From: Stutzerimonas stutzeri
GTDB taxonomy: Bacteria > Pseudomonadota > Gammaproteobacteria > Pseudomonadales > Pseudomonadaceae
Length of the DNA stretch: 64,000 nucleotides
NCBI RefSeq assembly: GCF_002890915.1
Contig: NZ_POUT01000003.1
Location: forward strand, 248,001 to 312,000
Direction: 5' to 3'
A program made the position numbers and the translations under genes. The notes below the pieces were generated by a model that did not search any database, had not been told where the DNA came from, and worked only from the letters and a program-made list of their open reading frames with translations. Shown in pieces: positions 8,921-19,750 of this stretch (position 1 is the first letter of the stretch; every line of letters starts with the position of its first letter).

Positions 8921-11116
8921 ATGCCCAGCAATATTCGTGGCTATGAGGCGCGTGCGCGCCTGTCCGACCGTTTTTCGATTCAACCATCCCGTCTGCGTTG
9001 GCAGTTCGCCCATGCGGCGCTGCTGGCAATGCTTGCCGGTGGCGCTCTGGCGGCCGAGACCGACCATACCGGCCATGCCGAGCAGGCGGACGCCGTCGAG
9101 CTGGCGCCGATGGTCATCACTGGCGTTGGCCAGCAATCGCCGCTGACCGTGGTCACCGACCCGAAGATTCCGCGCCAGCCGATGCCGGCCAGCGACGGCG
9201 CCGATTACCTGAAAACCATTCCGGGCTTTTCCGCCGTGCGCAACGGCGGGGTGAACGGCGATCCGGTGTTCCGCGGCATGTTCGGCTCGCGGCTGAAGCT
9301 GCTCAGCAACGGCGGCGAAATGCTCGGCGCCTGTCCGAACCGGATGGATTCGCCGAGTTCCTACATCAGCCCGGACACCTTCGACAAGCTGACGGTGATC
9401 AAGGGACCGCAGACCGTGCTCTGGGGCCCAGGCACCTCGGCCGCCACCGTGCTCTTCGAACGGGAGCCGGAACAGTTCAGCGAACCCGACTACCGCCTCA
9501 ATGGCAGCCTGCTGGCCGGTTCCAACGGGCGTTTCGATCGCAACCTCGATGCGGCCGCCGGCAATAGCCAGGGTTACGCGCGGCTGATGGCCAACAGCTC
9601 GCAGGCCGACGACTACGAGGACGGCAACGGCGACACCGTGCCGTCGCGCTACGACAAGTGGAACACCGATGTCGCCCTGGGCTGGACGCCGGATGCCGAC
9701 ACCCTGGTCGAGCTGACCGCGGGCCGTGGTGACGGTTACGCACGCTATGCCGGACGTGGCATGGACGGCAGCCAGTTCCAGCGCGAGAGCCTGGGATTGC
9801 GCTTCAAGAAGACCAATATCGGCGAGACCTTCTACGGCCTGGAGGCGCAGGTCTACTACAACTACGCCGACCACATCATGGACAACTACAGCCTGCGCGA
9901 CTTCGTGCCCTCGATGATGATGCCGAATCCGACGCTTTCCCGAGTGGATCGCCGTACGCTCGGCGGACGTCTGGTCGGCACCTGGCAGTGGACCGATGTC
10001 GAACTCAAGGCCGGTGTCGACGCGCAACGCAGCGAGCACCGCAAGGTGATGAACCCGGCGGGTGCCGCCAACCAGATGGTCACTGCGGCTGGCAGCGATG
10101 CGCTGCCCTGGGTACCGGACGCCATGTTGCACAGCTACGGCCTGTTCGGCGAGCTGACCTGGGACATGAGCGAGACCCGGAAGATTGTCAGCGGCCTGCG
10201 GATAGACCTGCACGAGGCCGAGGACCAGCGCGCATTCTTCCGCAGCCACGATACCTCCAGCATGCCCATCGTCTCGCGCGACTGGGACAACCCCACCGCC
10301 GGCGAAACCCGCCGCGACACGCTGTACAGCGGCTTCGTGCGTTACGAGGAAGAGCTCGCCGGCCTGCCGGCGACCTGGTATGCCGGCCTCGGCCATGCCG
10401 AGCGCTTCCCCGACTACTGGGAACTGTTCGTCTCCAACCCGGGGCCGGTCGGCACCGTACAGCCGTTCGACACGGTACGCCCGGAGAAGACCACGCAGCT
10501 CGATATCGGCCTGCAGTATGCCAAGGGGCCGCTGGAAGCCTGGGTGTCCGCCTACGCCGGTGTGGTCGAGGACTACATCCTGTTCAGCTACGTGCCCGGG
10601 GCGATGCCCAACATGATCCGTGCCGAAGTCAGCAACATCGACGCCACCATCGCCGGTGCCGAGATGGGCGCGAGCTATCGCTTCACCCCCAACTGGAAGG
10701 GCGATGCCAGCCTGGCCTACGCCTGGGGCGAGAACCGCAGCGACGATCGCGCCATGCCGCAGATCCCTCCGCTGGAAGGGCGCCTGGGCCTCACCTACGA
10801 GCGTGACAACTGGAGCACCAGCGCGCTCTGGCGTGTGGTCGCGGCGCAGAACCGGGTGGCCGAGAACCAGGGCACCGTGGTCGGCAAGGACTTCGACGAG
10901 AGCGCCGGGTTCGGCGTACTGGCGGTCAATGGCGCGTATCGGCTGAACAAGCACTTCAAGCTCAGCGCTGGCGTCGACAACCTGCTGGACAAGAACTACA
11001 GCGAGCACCTCAACCTGGCCGGCAGTGCCGGCTTCGCCGACTATGGGCTCGATGCCACCAGCCGCGTCAACGAGCCGGGGCGTACCTACTGGGCGCGCGT
11101 CGACATGAGCTTCTGA
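8921..11116 (+). CDS. oprC: TonB-dependent outer-membrane copper receptor (OprC/NosA)
   Basis: 731 aa receptor. The signal region is ALLAMLAGGALAAE (cleavage near 45), followed by a histidine-containing start, a plug domain (DYLKTIPGFSAVRNGG, VIKGPQTVLWGPGTSAATV) and a beta barrel ending in an aromatic residue (RVDMSF). The plug contains CPNRM (C138, M142), matching the C-xxx-M copper site described for P. aeruginosa OprC. A methionine run (SMMMPNP) lies in an extracellular-loop position. The family imports copper across the outer membrane, and NosA of P. stutzeri supplies copper for nitrous oxide reductase. Lies behind the DUF2946 gene. Confidence 0.92.
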   Translation: MPSNIRGYEARARLSDRFSIQPSRLRWQFAHAALLAMLAGGALAAETDHTGHAEQADAVELAPMVITGVGQQSPLTVVTDPKIPRQPMPASDGADYLKTIPGFSAVRNGGVNGDPVFRGMFGSRLKLLSNGGEMLGACPNRMDSPSSYISPDTFDKLTVIKGPQTVLWGPGTSAATVLFEREPEQFSEPDYRLNGSLLAGSNGRFDRNLDAAAGNSQGYARLMANSSQADDYEDGNGDTVPSRYDKWNTDVALGWTPDADTLVELTAGRGDGYARYAGRGMDGSQFQRESLGLRFKKTNIGETFYGLEAQVYYNYADHIMDNYSLRDFVPSMMMPNPTLSRVDRRTLGGRLVGTWQWTDVELKAGVDAQRSEHRKVMNPAGAANQMVTAAGSDALPWVPDAMLHSYGLFGELTWDMSETRKIVSGLRIDLHEAEDQRAFFRSHDTSSMPIVSRDWDNPTAGETRRDTLYSGFVRYEEELAGLPATWYAGLGHAERFPDYWELFVSNPGPVGTVQPFDTVRPEKTTQLDIGLQYAKGPLEAWVSAYAGVVEDYILFSYVPGAMPNMIRAEVSNIDATIAGAEMGASYRFTPNWKGDASLAYAWGENRSDDRAMPQIPPLEGRLGLTYERDNWSTSALWRVVAAQNRVAENQGTVVGKDFDESAGFGVLAVNGAYRLNKHFKLSAGVDNLLDKNYSEHLNLAGSAGFADYGLDATSRVNEPGRTYWARVDMSF

Positions 11117-11135
11117 TCCGGCACAACCGCTGCAA

Positions 11136-11163
11136 GAGTGGGGATGCCGTCTCATCCCCACTC
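11136..11163 (+). terminator. Terminator-like hairpin after oprC
   Basis: GAGTGGGGATG, a 6-nt loop, and CATCCCCACTC: a perfect 11-bp stem 20 bp past the oprC stop. There is no T run, so it may act as an mRNA 3' stabiliser or a weak terminator. Confidence 0.55.
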
Positions 11164-11167
11164 CGGA

Positions 11168-11286
11168 CGTAGGTTGGCGCTGAGGCGCGGGGCGCTGTGG
11201 TGCGGCTCATGGCGCTGGCTTCAGGGATGAGGCAATGGGCAGCGCTCGGCGCCGCGCCATGCCTCGTGCCTCAGCGCCAACCTACG
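11168..11286. repeat. 119-bp element with 19-bp perfect terminal inverted repeats
   Basis: Starts CGTAGGTTGGCGCTGAGGC and ends with its exact reverse complement. It contains no reading frame of note. The same CGTAGGTTGG end appears at 49387-49607 and in part at 42433. The right end overlaps the last codon of the convergent channel gene and supplies its stop. Confidence 0.75.
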
Positions 11287-12577
11287 ATTGACTGGTCATT
11301 TCCACCGAATGCCCCGCCGACCGGTGCAATGCCGGTGCGTCGTGCGGCTCCAGCGATTGGCGCCACTCGCGCATGTCCGCCCCGCTGGGGTGCTGGAACA
11401 CGCGCAAGCCGAACTCCGGCAGGATCGCCAGCAGGTGGTCGAAGATGTCCGACTGGATCGCCTCGTACTGCGTCCAGGCCACCGTATTGGTGAAACAGTA
11501 GATTTCCAGCGGCAAACCATCGGCGGTCGGGCTCAGTTGCCTGACGATCAGCGTCATGCCCTGGTGAATGCCCGGGTGGCTGCGCAGGTAGCGCTCGACA
11601 TAGGCGCGGAAGGTGCCGATGTTGGTGACGCGGCGGGTATTGACCGGCTCCTGGCCACGCTCGGCGAGCTTGGCGTTCCAGGCATCGATCTCCTGGCGCT
11701 TGTTGACCAGATAGTCCTCCAGCAGGCTGAAGCGATACAGCCGCTTGCGCTCCTCGGCATCGAGGAAGTGCACGCTCTGCTGATCCAGGTAGAGGCTGCG
11801 CTTGATTCGCCGGCCACCGGACTCCTGCATGCCGCGCCAGTTCTTGAACGAATCGGAGATGAAGCGCTTGGTCGGGATGCTGGTGATGGTCTTGTCCCAG
11901 TTCTGCACCTTGACCGTGTGCAGGGCGATGTCGATCACGTCGCCGTCGGCATTGAGCTGCGGCATCTCCACCCAGTCGCCGACGCGGATCAGGTCGTTGG
12001 AGGTGATCTGCACACTGGCCACCAGCGACAGCAGGGTGTCCTGGAAGATCAGCATCAGCACCGCGGCCATGGCGCCGAGGCCGGACAGCAGGATCAGTGG
12101 CGAGCGGTCGATCAGGGTGGCGATGATCAGGATGGTGGCGATCGCGTAGAGCACGATCTTCACCACCTGCAGGTAGCCCTTGATCGGGTGCAGGTGGGCG
12201 TCCGAGCGCCGCTGGTAGAGTAGGTTGACGATGTCCAGCACCGCGCCGAGGGCCAGGGCGACGGTCAGTACGATGAAGCCGCCGCAGACGTTGCGGACCA
12301 CCGTCACCGCGGCGTCCGGCAGTCCCGGAACGGTGCCGACGCCGAGCGACAATACCAGCGCCGGGACGATGTTCGACAAACGCTTGATGACGCCGAAGTC
12401 CTGCAGCTGGGTATCGCGCACATGTCGCAGTAGGTGGTAGAGGCCGCGTACCAGGATGCGCTTGACGATCCAGTTGGACAACCACGCGGCGAGGAGCAGG
12501 GTCGCGCTGGCGAGCAGCGTCTGCAGTTCGGGGTGGGCTCTGAGCCAGTCCAGCCAGCCGGCCAGGTCGTCAGTCAT
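11282..12577 (-). CDS. Mechanosensitive ion channel, MscS superfamily (YbdG-like)
   Basis: 431 aa membrane protein. Hydrophobic segments lie at about 20-40, 68-85, 100-122, 135-155 and 160-190, the last followed by the MscS beta domain (LIRVGDWVEMPQLNADGDVIDIALHTVKVQNWDKTITSIPT). The length, HTVKVQNWD and a C-terminal domain with YLVNKRQEIDAWN place it with YbdG/MscM-type miniconductance channels of the inner membrane, which open under hypo-osmotic stress. Its stop codon lies in the terminal repeat of the element at 11168-11286. Single-gene unit. Confidence 0.85.
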   Translation of the reverse strand: MTDDLAGWLDWLRAHPELQTLLASATLLLAAWLSNWIVKRILVRGLYHLLRHVRDTQLQDFGVIKRLSNIVPALVLSLGVGTVPGLPDAAVTVVRNVCGGFIVLTVALALGAVLDIVNLLYQRRSDAHLHPIKGYLQVVKIVLYAIATILIIATLIDRSPLILLSGLGAMAAVLMLIFQDTLLSLVASVQITSNDLIRVGDWVEMPQLNADGDVIDIALHTVKVQNWDKTITSIPTKRFISDSFKNWRGMQESGGRRIKRSLYLDQQSVHFLDAEERKRLYRFSLLEDYLVNKRQEIDAWNAKLAERGQEPVNTRRVTNIGTFRAYVERYLRSHPGIHQGMTLIVRQLSPTADGLPLEIYCFTNTVAWTQYEAIQSDIFDHLLAILPEFGLRVFQHPSGADMREWRQSLEPHDAPALHRSAGHSVEMTSQS

Positions 12578-12678
12578 GGGGGCTCCATCGGGTTGTGGGG
12601 CGGCGGGAAGGGCCGCTGGGGCGCGACCTTAGCAAAGCCGCATGGAGACGCCCAGCCGGCTGTTGCGTCCGCGGCGAT

Positions 12679-13221
12679 TCAGCGGATGAATTCGCGGCTG
12701 ATGCGCTTGAACAGCTCGGTGCCGGCGCGCTCCATCCATTCGAAGGCGACCATCTCCCGCGAAACGATCACCGCGCCGGCCTGGCGCATGCGCGCAAGTG
12801 CCAGCGCCTTGTCCGAGGCGCGGCGCGAACCGACCGCCTCTTCGACGACGAACACCTCATGGTCCCGCGCCAGCAGGTCGAGCACCGTCTGCAGGACGCA
12901 GACATGGGTCTCGCAGCCGCAGACCACGAACTGTCGACGCTCGCCACCGGGACGCTTGAACAGCTCGCCGTCGCCGGCCGCGGAGAAGTGCAGCTTCTCG
13001 AGGATCGCCGCCTCGTCCACGCCCTCGCGCAGGGGCGCGACGGTGAGGCCGAGGCCCTTGCTGTACTGCTCGGTGAGCAGCACCGGTACGCCGACCTGCC
13101 GGGCGACCTGTTGCAGCCAGGCGGTGTGCTCGGCCATGGCGGCGCCGTCGAGGATCGCCGGGAACAGCCGTTCCTGTATATCGACGACCAGCAGGGTGGA
13201 TTCCGTGGCTTTGATGCGCAT
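12679..13221 (-). CDS. Isochorismatase-like cysteine hydrolase
   Basis: 180 aa. The isochorismatase-family triad is visible as D14 (LLVVDIQERL), K76 (AILEKLHFS) and C108 (CGCETHVCVLQT). Members include YcaC-type hydrolases of uncertain substrate. The ATG at 13221 is chosen because AGGA sits nine bases upstream; the ATG at 13228-13230 directly abuts that site. The next gene downstream on the same strand is the xseA-side cluster's neighbour, so no operon partner explains its substrate. Confidence 0.8.
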   Translation of the reverse strand: MRIKATESTLLVVDIQERLFPAILDGAAMAEHTAWLQQVARQVGVPVLLTEQYSKGLGLTVAPLREGVDEAAILEKLHFSAAGDGELFKRPGGERRQFVVCGCETHVCVLQTVLDLLARDHEVFVVEEAVGSRRASDKALALARMRQAGAVIVSREMVAFEWMERAGTELFKRISREFIR

Positions 13222-13247
13222 CGCTGTCATTCCTCGTGGTGATGCGT

Positions 13248-14072
13248 TCAGGGCTTGAACGCGCCGATAAAGATGGCCGGGTCGACCCGGGTGTCGTTGA
13301 GGCTCACGTTCCAGTGCAGGTGAGGCCCGGTGGCGCGGCCGGTGGCGCCCACCTTGCCGAGCACCTCGCCGCGGCCGAGCCGGTCGCCGACCTTCACGTC
13401 GACCGCGGACAGGTGGCAGAACATGCTGATCAGCCCCTGGCCGTGGTCGAGGAAGACCGTCTTGCCGTTGAAGAAGTAGTCGCCGACGAGCGTCACCGTG
13501 CCGGCGGCCGGTGCCTTGATCGGCGTGCCGGCCTTGGCGGCGAAGTCCAGCCCCGAATGCGGGTTGCGCTCCTCGCCGTTGAAGAAGCGGCGCAGACCGA
13601 ACGGCGAGGACAGCGGGCCGTCCACCGGCCGGTCGAACAGCAGGTTGCTCGGCTGGTTCTGGCTGAACTGGCGATAGGCGCGGGTCTGCTCGTCCAGTTC
13701 GCGCGCGATGCGCTTGAGATCGTCCGGGTTCGGATTGACCTGGCGCTGGTTCTTCAGCGTGATGTGCTGCGCGCGGTATTCGCGGGCGTCGACCCGGAAG
13801 CGCTGCGGGCGGCCGTCGACCTGCAGCTGCTGCTCGCCGGGTTGCACCGTGAGTGGGATGCCGACGATGGCGATCCAGCGCTGGCCGTCTTCCTTGATCA
13901 CCAGCGCCGGTTTGTCCTGGTAGCGCACCTGCGGCGCCTGCGGACCATGCCCGGCTGCGATGACGGCAACGCCCCCGGGCACCGGTTTGTTCAGCAGGCG
14001 GGTGATGAAGCCTTCGGCATGGGCGGGAAGGGCAAAGGCGAGGGACAGCAGCAGGACGACGGTACGTGGCAT
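13248..14072 (-). CDS. M23-family peptidoglycan endopeptidase
   Basis: 274 aa. Signal peptide at residues 1-19 (VVLLLSLAFALPAHA), a linker domain with two beta-rich repeats, then a lysostaphin-type peptidase domain from about 150. Zinc ligands are H172 and D176 in NPHSGLDF and H253 in GPHLHWNV, with H251 also in the active site. All catalytic residues are present, so it should be an active periplasmic peptidoglycan hydrolase. Pseudomonads carry a homologue between oprC and xseA. It may share a transcript with the isochorismatase-like gene downstream (26-bp gap). Confidence 0.88.
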   Translation of the reverse strand: MPRTVVLLLSLAFALPAHAEGFITRLLNKPVPGGVAVIAAGHGPQAPQVRYQDKPALVIKEDGQRWIAIVGIPLTVQPGEQQLQVDGRPQRFRVDAREYRAQHITLKNQRQVNPNPDDLKRIARELDEQTRAYRQFSQNQPSNLLFDRPVDGPLSSPFGLRRFFNGEERNPHSGLDFAAKAGTPIKAPAAGTVTLVGDYFFNGKTVFLDHGQGLISMFCHLSAVDVKVGDRLGRGEVLGKVGATGRATGPHLHWNVSLNDTRVDPAIFIGAFKP

Positions 14073-14141
14073 GGGGGGTTCCGCTGGGAGGGATGGCTCA
14101 TCCTCGCGTAAACGCCTGGCGAGGGAAAGGGGACGATGTTT

Positions 14142-14237
14142 GGCAGGCCTGCGGCCTGCATCGCCGCGAAGTCGCGCCTCCCACCGGGTTCGGAGTGCAC
14201 CGGTTGCCTTTGTGGGAGGCCCGACCTCGGGGCGATG
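14142..14237 (+). repeat. REP/BIME-type unit, copy C
   Basis: Third copy of the unit at 2319 (GGCAGGCCTGCGGCCTGCAT ... CTCGGGGCGATG), lying between the convergent ends of no genes but just past the xseA stop. The inverted halves GCGCCTCCCAC and GTGGGAGGC would form a large hairpin in the xseA transcript tail. Confidence 0.7.
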
Positions 14238-14249
14238 TTTTTGGTGCTT

Positions 14250-15626
14250 TTAAAGCAGCGGCAGCGTGACCGGCTCGAGATGATTGTCTTCCACCCTGAC
14301 CTCCAGCTCGCCTTCGCCGAGCCGGGCCTTGAGCCGTTGGCCGGGGTGCGCCTGGCTGGCGCGGCGGATCGCCTGGCCGCGTTCGTCGAGCAGGATGCTG
14401 TAGCCACGGCCGAGGGTGGCCAGCGGGCTGACGATATGGAGCGTCTGCACCAGGCCCTGCAGCTGCTGGCGCCGGCCGTTCAGCGAGGCTTGCATCGCCC
14501 GCGGCAGGCGCTCGGAGAGATGCTCGAGGCGCTGGCGCAGCAGTTTCAGCGTGCGCCCCGGATGCTGTGCGGCGAGGCGCGTGTCTAGGCGCGCCAGGCG
14601 TTCCTGGCCACTGCACAGGCGCCGGTCGATGGCGCGCAGCAGGCGCTGTTCGAGATCGTCGATACGCTGGGCCTGTTGCTGCAGGCGCTCGCCGGGATGG
14701 CGCAGGCGCCGGGTCAGGCTCTCCAGACGCATGGCATCGCGGTGCAGGCGGTCGCGCATGCGCAGCAGCAGGCGTTGCTGCAGGCCGTTCAGGCGCTGCT
14801 GGAGGTCGGCGCTGCTGGGCGCCAGCAGCTCGGCGGCCGCCGAGGGTGTCGGCGCGCGCACGTCGGCGACGAAATCGGCGATCGACACGTCGGTCTCGTG
14901 GCCCACGGCGCTGACGATCGGCGTGGCGCAGGCATCCACCGCGCGTGCCACGGCTTCCTCGTTGAAGCACCAGAGGTCCTCCAGCGAGCCGCCGCCGCGG
15001 GCCAGGATCAGTGCATCGAAACCCTGGGCGTCGGCCAGCTGCAAGGCACGGACGATCTGCCCGGTGGCTTCGCGGCCCTGTACCGCGGTGGGGATCAGGG
15101 TCAGCTCGACCTGCGGCGCGCGGCGGCGGAACACCGAGATGATGTCGCGGATCACCGCGCCGGTCGGCGAGCTGACGATGCCGATGCGCCGCGGATGGGC
15201 GGGCAGGGCGGCCTTGCGCTCGGCGGCGAACAGACCCTCGGCGGCGAGCTTTTCCTTCAGCGCCTCGAAGGCCAGGCGCAGCGCGCCATCGCCGGCCGGT
15301 TCGACGCTGTCGAGGATCAGTTGGTAGTCGCCGCGACCCTCGAACAGCGAAACCTTGCCGCGCACGCGCACCGCCAGGCCGTCGCGCAAGGCCTGGCGTA
15401 CTCGCGCAGCGTTCTGCCGGAACAGCGCGCAACGCACCTGGGCGTTCTTGTCCTTGAGGGTGAAATAGATGTGGCCGGACGCCGGGCGGGCGAGATTGGA
15501 TATTTCGCCTTCGACCCAGACTTGGGCGAACACGTCCTCGAGCAACAGCCGGGCGCGGCCGTTGAGCTGGCTGACGGTGAGCACTTCGCGGTCGAGACCG
15601 AGGCGCTGGAAAGGATCTTTGAGCAT
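14250..15626 (-). CDS. xseA: Exodeoxyribonuclease VII large subunit
   Basis: 458 aa. An N-terminal OB-fold domain (LTVSQLNGRARLLLEDVFAQ, VWVEGEISNLARPASGHIYF) is followed by the catalytic core with SSPTGAVIRDI, LILARGGGSLEDLWCFNEE and SAVGHETDVSIADFVADVRAPTPSAAAEL. A long coiled coil and a C-terminal SPLATLGRGYSI complete the family pattern. With XseB it degrades single-stranded DNA to acid-soluble oligonucleotides in the cytoplasm. The start at 15626 gives the standard MLKDPFQRLGL opening. xseB is not in the window. Confidence 0.95.
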   Translation of the reverse strand: MLKDPFQRLGLDREVLTVSQLNGRARLLLEDVFAQVWVEGEISNLARPASGHIYFTLKDKNAQVRCALFRQNAARVRQALRDGLAVRVRGKVSLFEGRGDYQLILDSVEPAGDGALRLAFEALKEKLAAEGLFAAERKAALPAHPRRIGIVSSPTGAVIRDIISVFRRRAPQVELTLIPTAVQGREATGQIVRALQLADAQGFDALILARGGGSLEDLWCFNEEAVARAVDACATPIVSAVGHETDVSIADFVADVRAPTPSAAAELLAPSSADLQQRLNGLQQRLLLRMRDRLHRDAMRLESLTRRLRHPGERLQQQAQRIDDLEQRLLRAIDRRLCSGQERLARLDTRLAAQHPGRTLKLLRQRLEHLSERLPRAMQASLNGRRQQLQGLVQTLHIVSPLATLGRGYSILLDERGQAIRRASQAHPGQRLKARLGEGELEVRVEDNHLEPVTLPLL

Positions 15627-15740
15627 GGCGGCGATGATACGGGAAAAAGGCGCGAAGGGCGCCGGCGACCGGGCGCGATTGACCTGGGCGGCCAGCGCAT
15701 TAAGCTGCGCGCTGCCCTTCGCCTTCCGTCCGAGCCGTTC

Positions 15741-16292
15741 ATGAGCCACAGCCAAGCGATCATCGTGCCGCGCATTTCCACCTTTCCCGCGCATGAGCCC
15801 CGGGCGCGGGTGATCCTGCGCTGGCTCGCCGAGCGCCGCATCGTCGAGGCGCTGCCGACCACCTGCGGCCGCGGCGTGGGCGGCATGGCCTATGCGATCG
15901 CCCCAGGAGCGCGCGACGTGGTGCGGCACCCGGAACTGCTGCCGTTCGGCGAGGCGATCAACGGTCTGGAGGTCGTCACCCGGCGCTGCATCTACACGCC
16001 GACCCGCGATTTCGCCGAGGAGGCCGGCTGTCCCGAGTGCCGCCGGGAAATCGGCGAGGCGCTGTTCGAGAGCCTGGATGACTGGATGCCCGGCCAGACC
16101 GACAACTTCAGCTGCCCGGAATGCGGCTTCGAGGACGACATCAACGGCTTCCTGTTCATCCCGGCCTGCGCCTTCTCCAACCTCGGCTTCATCTTCAACG
16201 GCTGGGGCGAGGCCGGCTTCGAACAGGCCTTTCTCGACGAGTTCGCCGAACGTCTGGGCTTTGCGGTGGCTCTGGTGATCGATCATCCGTGA
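15741..16292 (+). CDS. Conserved zinc-ribbon protein of unknown function
   Basis: 183 aa soluble protein. Two CPEC motifs (GCPECRREIG near residue 95, SCPECGFEDD near 120) look like a four-cysteine zinc ribbon. The C-terminal part (NLGFIFNGWGEAGFEQAFLDEFAERLG) is well-formed but unlike any catalytic domain I recognise. Homologues in pseudomonads are often labelled as a sugar ABC transporter ATPase, which the sequence does not support: no Walker A or signature motif is present. It lies between xseA (divergent) and guaB. Confidence 0.7.
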   Translation: MSHSQAIIVPRISTFPAHEPRARVILRWLAERRIVEALPTTCGRGVGGMAYAIAPGARDVVRHPELLPFGEAINGLEVVTRRCIYTPTRDFAEEAGCPECRREIGEALFESLDDWMPGQTDNFSCPECGFEDDINGFLFIPACAFSNLGFIFNGWGEAGFEQAFLDEFAERLGFAVALVIDHP

Positions 16293-17888
<1,596 letters not shown>

Positions 17889-17906
17889 TCGGTTGACTCA
17901 ACAGGT

Positions 17907-17968
17907 GCCGGAAGCTGGAAGCTGGGGCCGGAAGCGATGACTTCCGGCTTTCACTTCCAGCTTCCGGC
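17907..17968. repeat. Nested palindrome between guaB and guaA
   Basis: GCCGGAAGCTGGAAG (17907-17921) pairs with CTTCCAGCTTCCGGC (17954-17968). Inside it GCCGGAAG (17927) pairs with CTTCCGGC (17941). A TTTTC stretch follows. It could attenuate or process the guaBA transcript. The direct GGAAGCT repeats suggest it arose by duplication. Confidence 0.6.
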
Positions 17969-18004
17969 TTTTCAGCTTCAAGCTCTTTCCGAAGGAAAGC
18001 CACC

Positions 18005-19585
18005 ATGTCTCATCCTGACATTCACGCCCACCGCATCCTGATCCTCGACTTCGGTTCGCAATACACCCAATTGATCGCCCGCCGTGTGCGCGAGATCGGC
18101 GTCTACTGCGAGCTGCACCCATGGGACATGAGCGAAGAGGATATCCGTGCCTTCGCTCCGCGCGGCATCATCCTCGCCGGTGGCCCGGAGTCGGTCCATG
18201 AGCAAGGCAGCCCGCGCGCGCCGCAGGTGGTGTTCGACCTCGGCGTGCCGCTGTTCGGTATCTGCTATGGCATGCAGACCATGGCCGAGCAGCTCGGCGG
18301 CAAGGTACAGGGCTCGGATATCCGCGAGTTCGGCTATGCGCGCGTCGACCTGGTCGGCAAGTCGAAGCTGTTCGACGGCATCGAGGACCACATGGACGAC
18401 GACGGCGTGTTCGGCCTCGACGTCTGGATGAGCCATGGCGACAAGGTCACCGAGATTCCGGCCGGCTTCCACATCCTCGCCAGCACGCCGAGCTGCGCGA
18501 TCGCCTCCATGGGCGACGACACCCGCGGCTACTACGGCGTGCAGTTCCACCCGGAAGTGACCCACACCCGCCAGGGCGGGCGCATCCTGTCGCGCTTCGC
18601 CCTGGAAATCTGCGGCTGCGAGGCGCTGTGGACGCCATCCAACATCGTCGAGGACGCTATCGCTCAGGTGCGCGCCCAGGTCGGCAATGCCAACGTGCTG
18701 CTCGGCCTTTCCGGCGGGGTGGATTCCTCGGTGGTCGCCGCATTGCTGCACAAGGCCATCGGCGACCAGTTGACCTGCGTGTTCGTCGACAACGGCCTGC
18801 TGCGCCTGCACGAGGGCGACCAGGTGATGGCCATGTTCGCCGAGAACATGGGCGTCAAGGTGATCCGCGCCGATGCCGAGGCGCAGTTCCTCGCCAACCT
18901 GGCCGGCGAAGCCGACCCGGAGAAGAAGCGCAAGATCATCGGCCGCACCTTCATCGACGTGTTCGACGCCCAGGCCAGCAAGCTGGAGAACATCAAGTTC
19001 CTCGCCCAGGGCACCATCTACCCGGACGTCATCGAGTCGGCCGGCGCCAAGAGCGGCAAGGCCCACGTGATCAAGTCGCACCACAACGTCGGCGGCCTGC
19101 CGGAAGAAATGAACCTGCAACTGGTCGAGCCGCTGCGCGAGCTGTTCAAGGACGAGGTGCGCAAGATCGGCCTGGAACTGGGCCTGCCCTACGACATGGT
19201 CTACCGCCACCCCTTCCCGGGCCCGGGCCTGGGCGTGCGCATCCTCGGCGAGGTGAAGAAGGAATACGCCGACCTGCTGCGCCGTGCCGACCACATCTTC
19301 ATCGAGGAACTGCGCAACTTCGACTGGTACCACAAGACCAGCCAGGCCTTCGTGGTGTTCCAGCCGGTGAAATCGGTCGGTGTGGTCGGCGACGGCCGCC
19401 GCTACGCCTGGGTCGTCGCCCTGCGCGCGGTGGAAACCATCGACTTCATGACCGCGCGTTGGGCGCACCTGCCCTACGAGCTGCTGGAGAAGGTCTCCAA
19501 CCGTATCATCAACGAGATCGAAGGCATCTCCCGCGTCACCTACGACGTGTCGAGCAAACCGCCGGCGACCATCGAGTGGGAATGA
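18005..19585 (+). CDS. guaA: GMP synthase (glutamine-hydrolysing)
   Basis: 526 aa. The N-terminal class I amidotransferase domain has nucleophile C87 in GICYGMQT and the H182/E184 pair in QFHPEVTHT. The ATP-pyrophosphatase P-loop SGGVDSS is at 236-242, and the C-terminal dimerisation domain ends [14 protein letters not shown]. It converts XMP to GMP. AAGGAAAG lies upstream of the start. The last codons (GAG TGG GAA TGA) form the left attachment site of the integrative element; the reading frame is intact because the junction preserves the coding sequence. Confidence 0.97.
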   Translation: MSHPDIHAHRILILDFGSQYTQLIARRVREIGVYCELHPWDMSEEDIRAFAPRGIILAGGPESVHEQGSPRAPQVVFDLGVPLFGICYGMQTMAEQLGGKVQGSDIREFGYARVDLVGKSKLFDGIEDHMDDDGVFGLDVWMSHGDKVTEIPAGFHILASTPSCAIASMGDDTRGYYGVQFHPEVTHTRQGGRILSRFALEICGCEALWTPSNIVEDAIAQVRAQVGNANVLLGLSGGVDSSVVAALLHKAIGDQLTCVFVDNGLLRLHEGDQVMAMFAENMGVKVIRADAEAQFLANLAGEADPEKKRKIIGRTFIDVFDAQASKLENIKFLAQGTIYPDVIESAGAKSGKAHVIKSHHNVGGLPEEMNLQLVEPLRELFKDEVRKIGLELGLPYDMVYRHPFPGPGLGVRILGEVKKEYADLLRRADHIFIEELRNFDWYHKTSQAFVVFQPVKSVGVVGDGRRYAWVVALRAVETIDFMTARWAHLPYELLEKVSNRIINEIEGISRVTYDVSSKPPATIEWE

Positions 19586-19588
19586 TCC
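19574..19588 (+). other. attL
   Basis: GAGTGGGAATGATCC: the last three sense codons and stop of guaA plus three bases. Matches the attR copy at 31970 with one difference. Confidence 0.8.
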
Positions 19589-19631
19589 AGTAGCGTTTTT
19601 TACCGTTCAACGTCATTTGCAAAACCCGCCG

Positions 19632-19658
19632 AGGCCCCTGTAAACACAGGGGCCTTTG
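19632..19658 (+). terminator. Terminator behind guaA, supplied by the element
   Basis: AGGCCCCTG, loop TAAACA, CAGGGGCCT, then TTG. A 9-bp perfect stem 47 bp past guaA. It lies inside attL, so it belongs to the element rather than to the original guaA tail. Confidence 0.65.
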
Positions 19659-19750
19659 TGTTTCTGCCGTTCACTAACTATCATCGGGAAACACTTGCTG
19701 GCGACGGTCGATCTGGCGGCGGTTTCTGCCGACACCTCACCGACCGGATT

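Noticed and set aside
8732-11161. 809-codon minus-strand frame opposite oprC
   Set aside because: Antisense to a clear TonB receptor with a C-xxx-M site; no recognisable protein features of its own.
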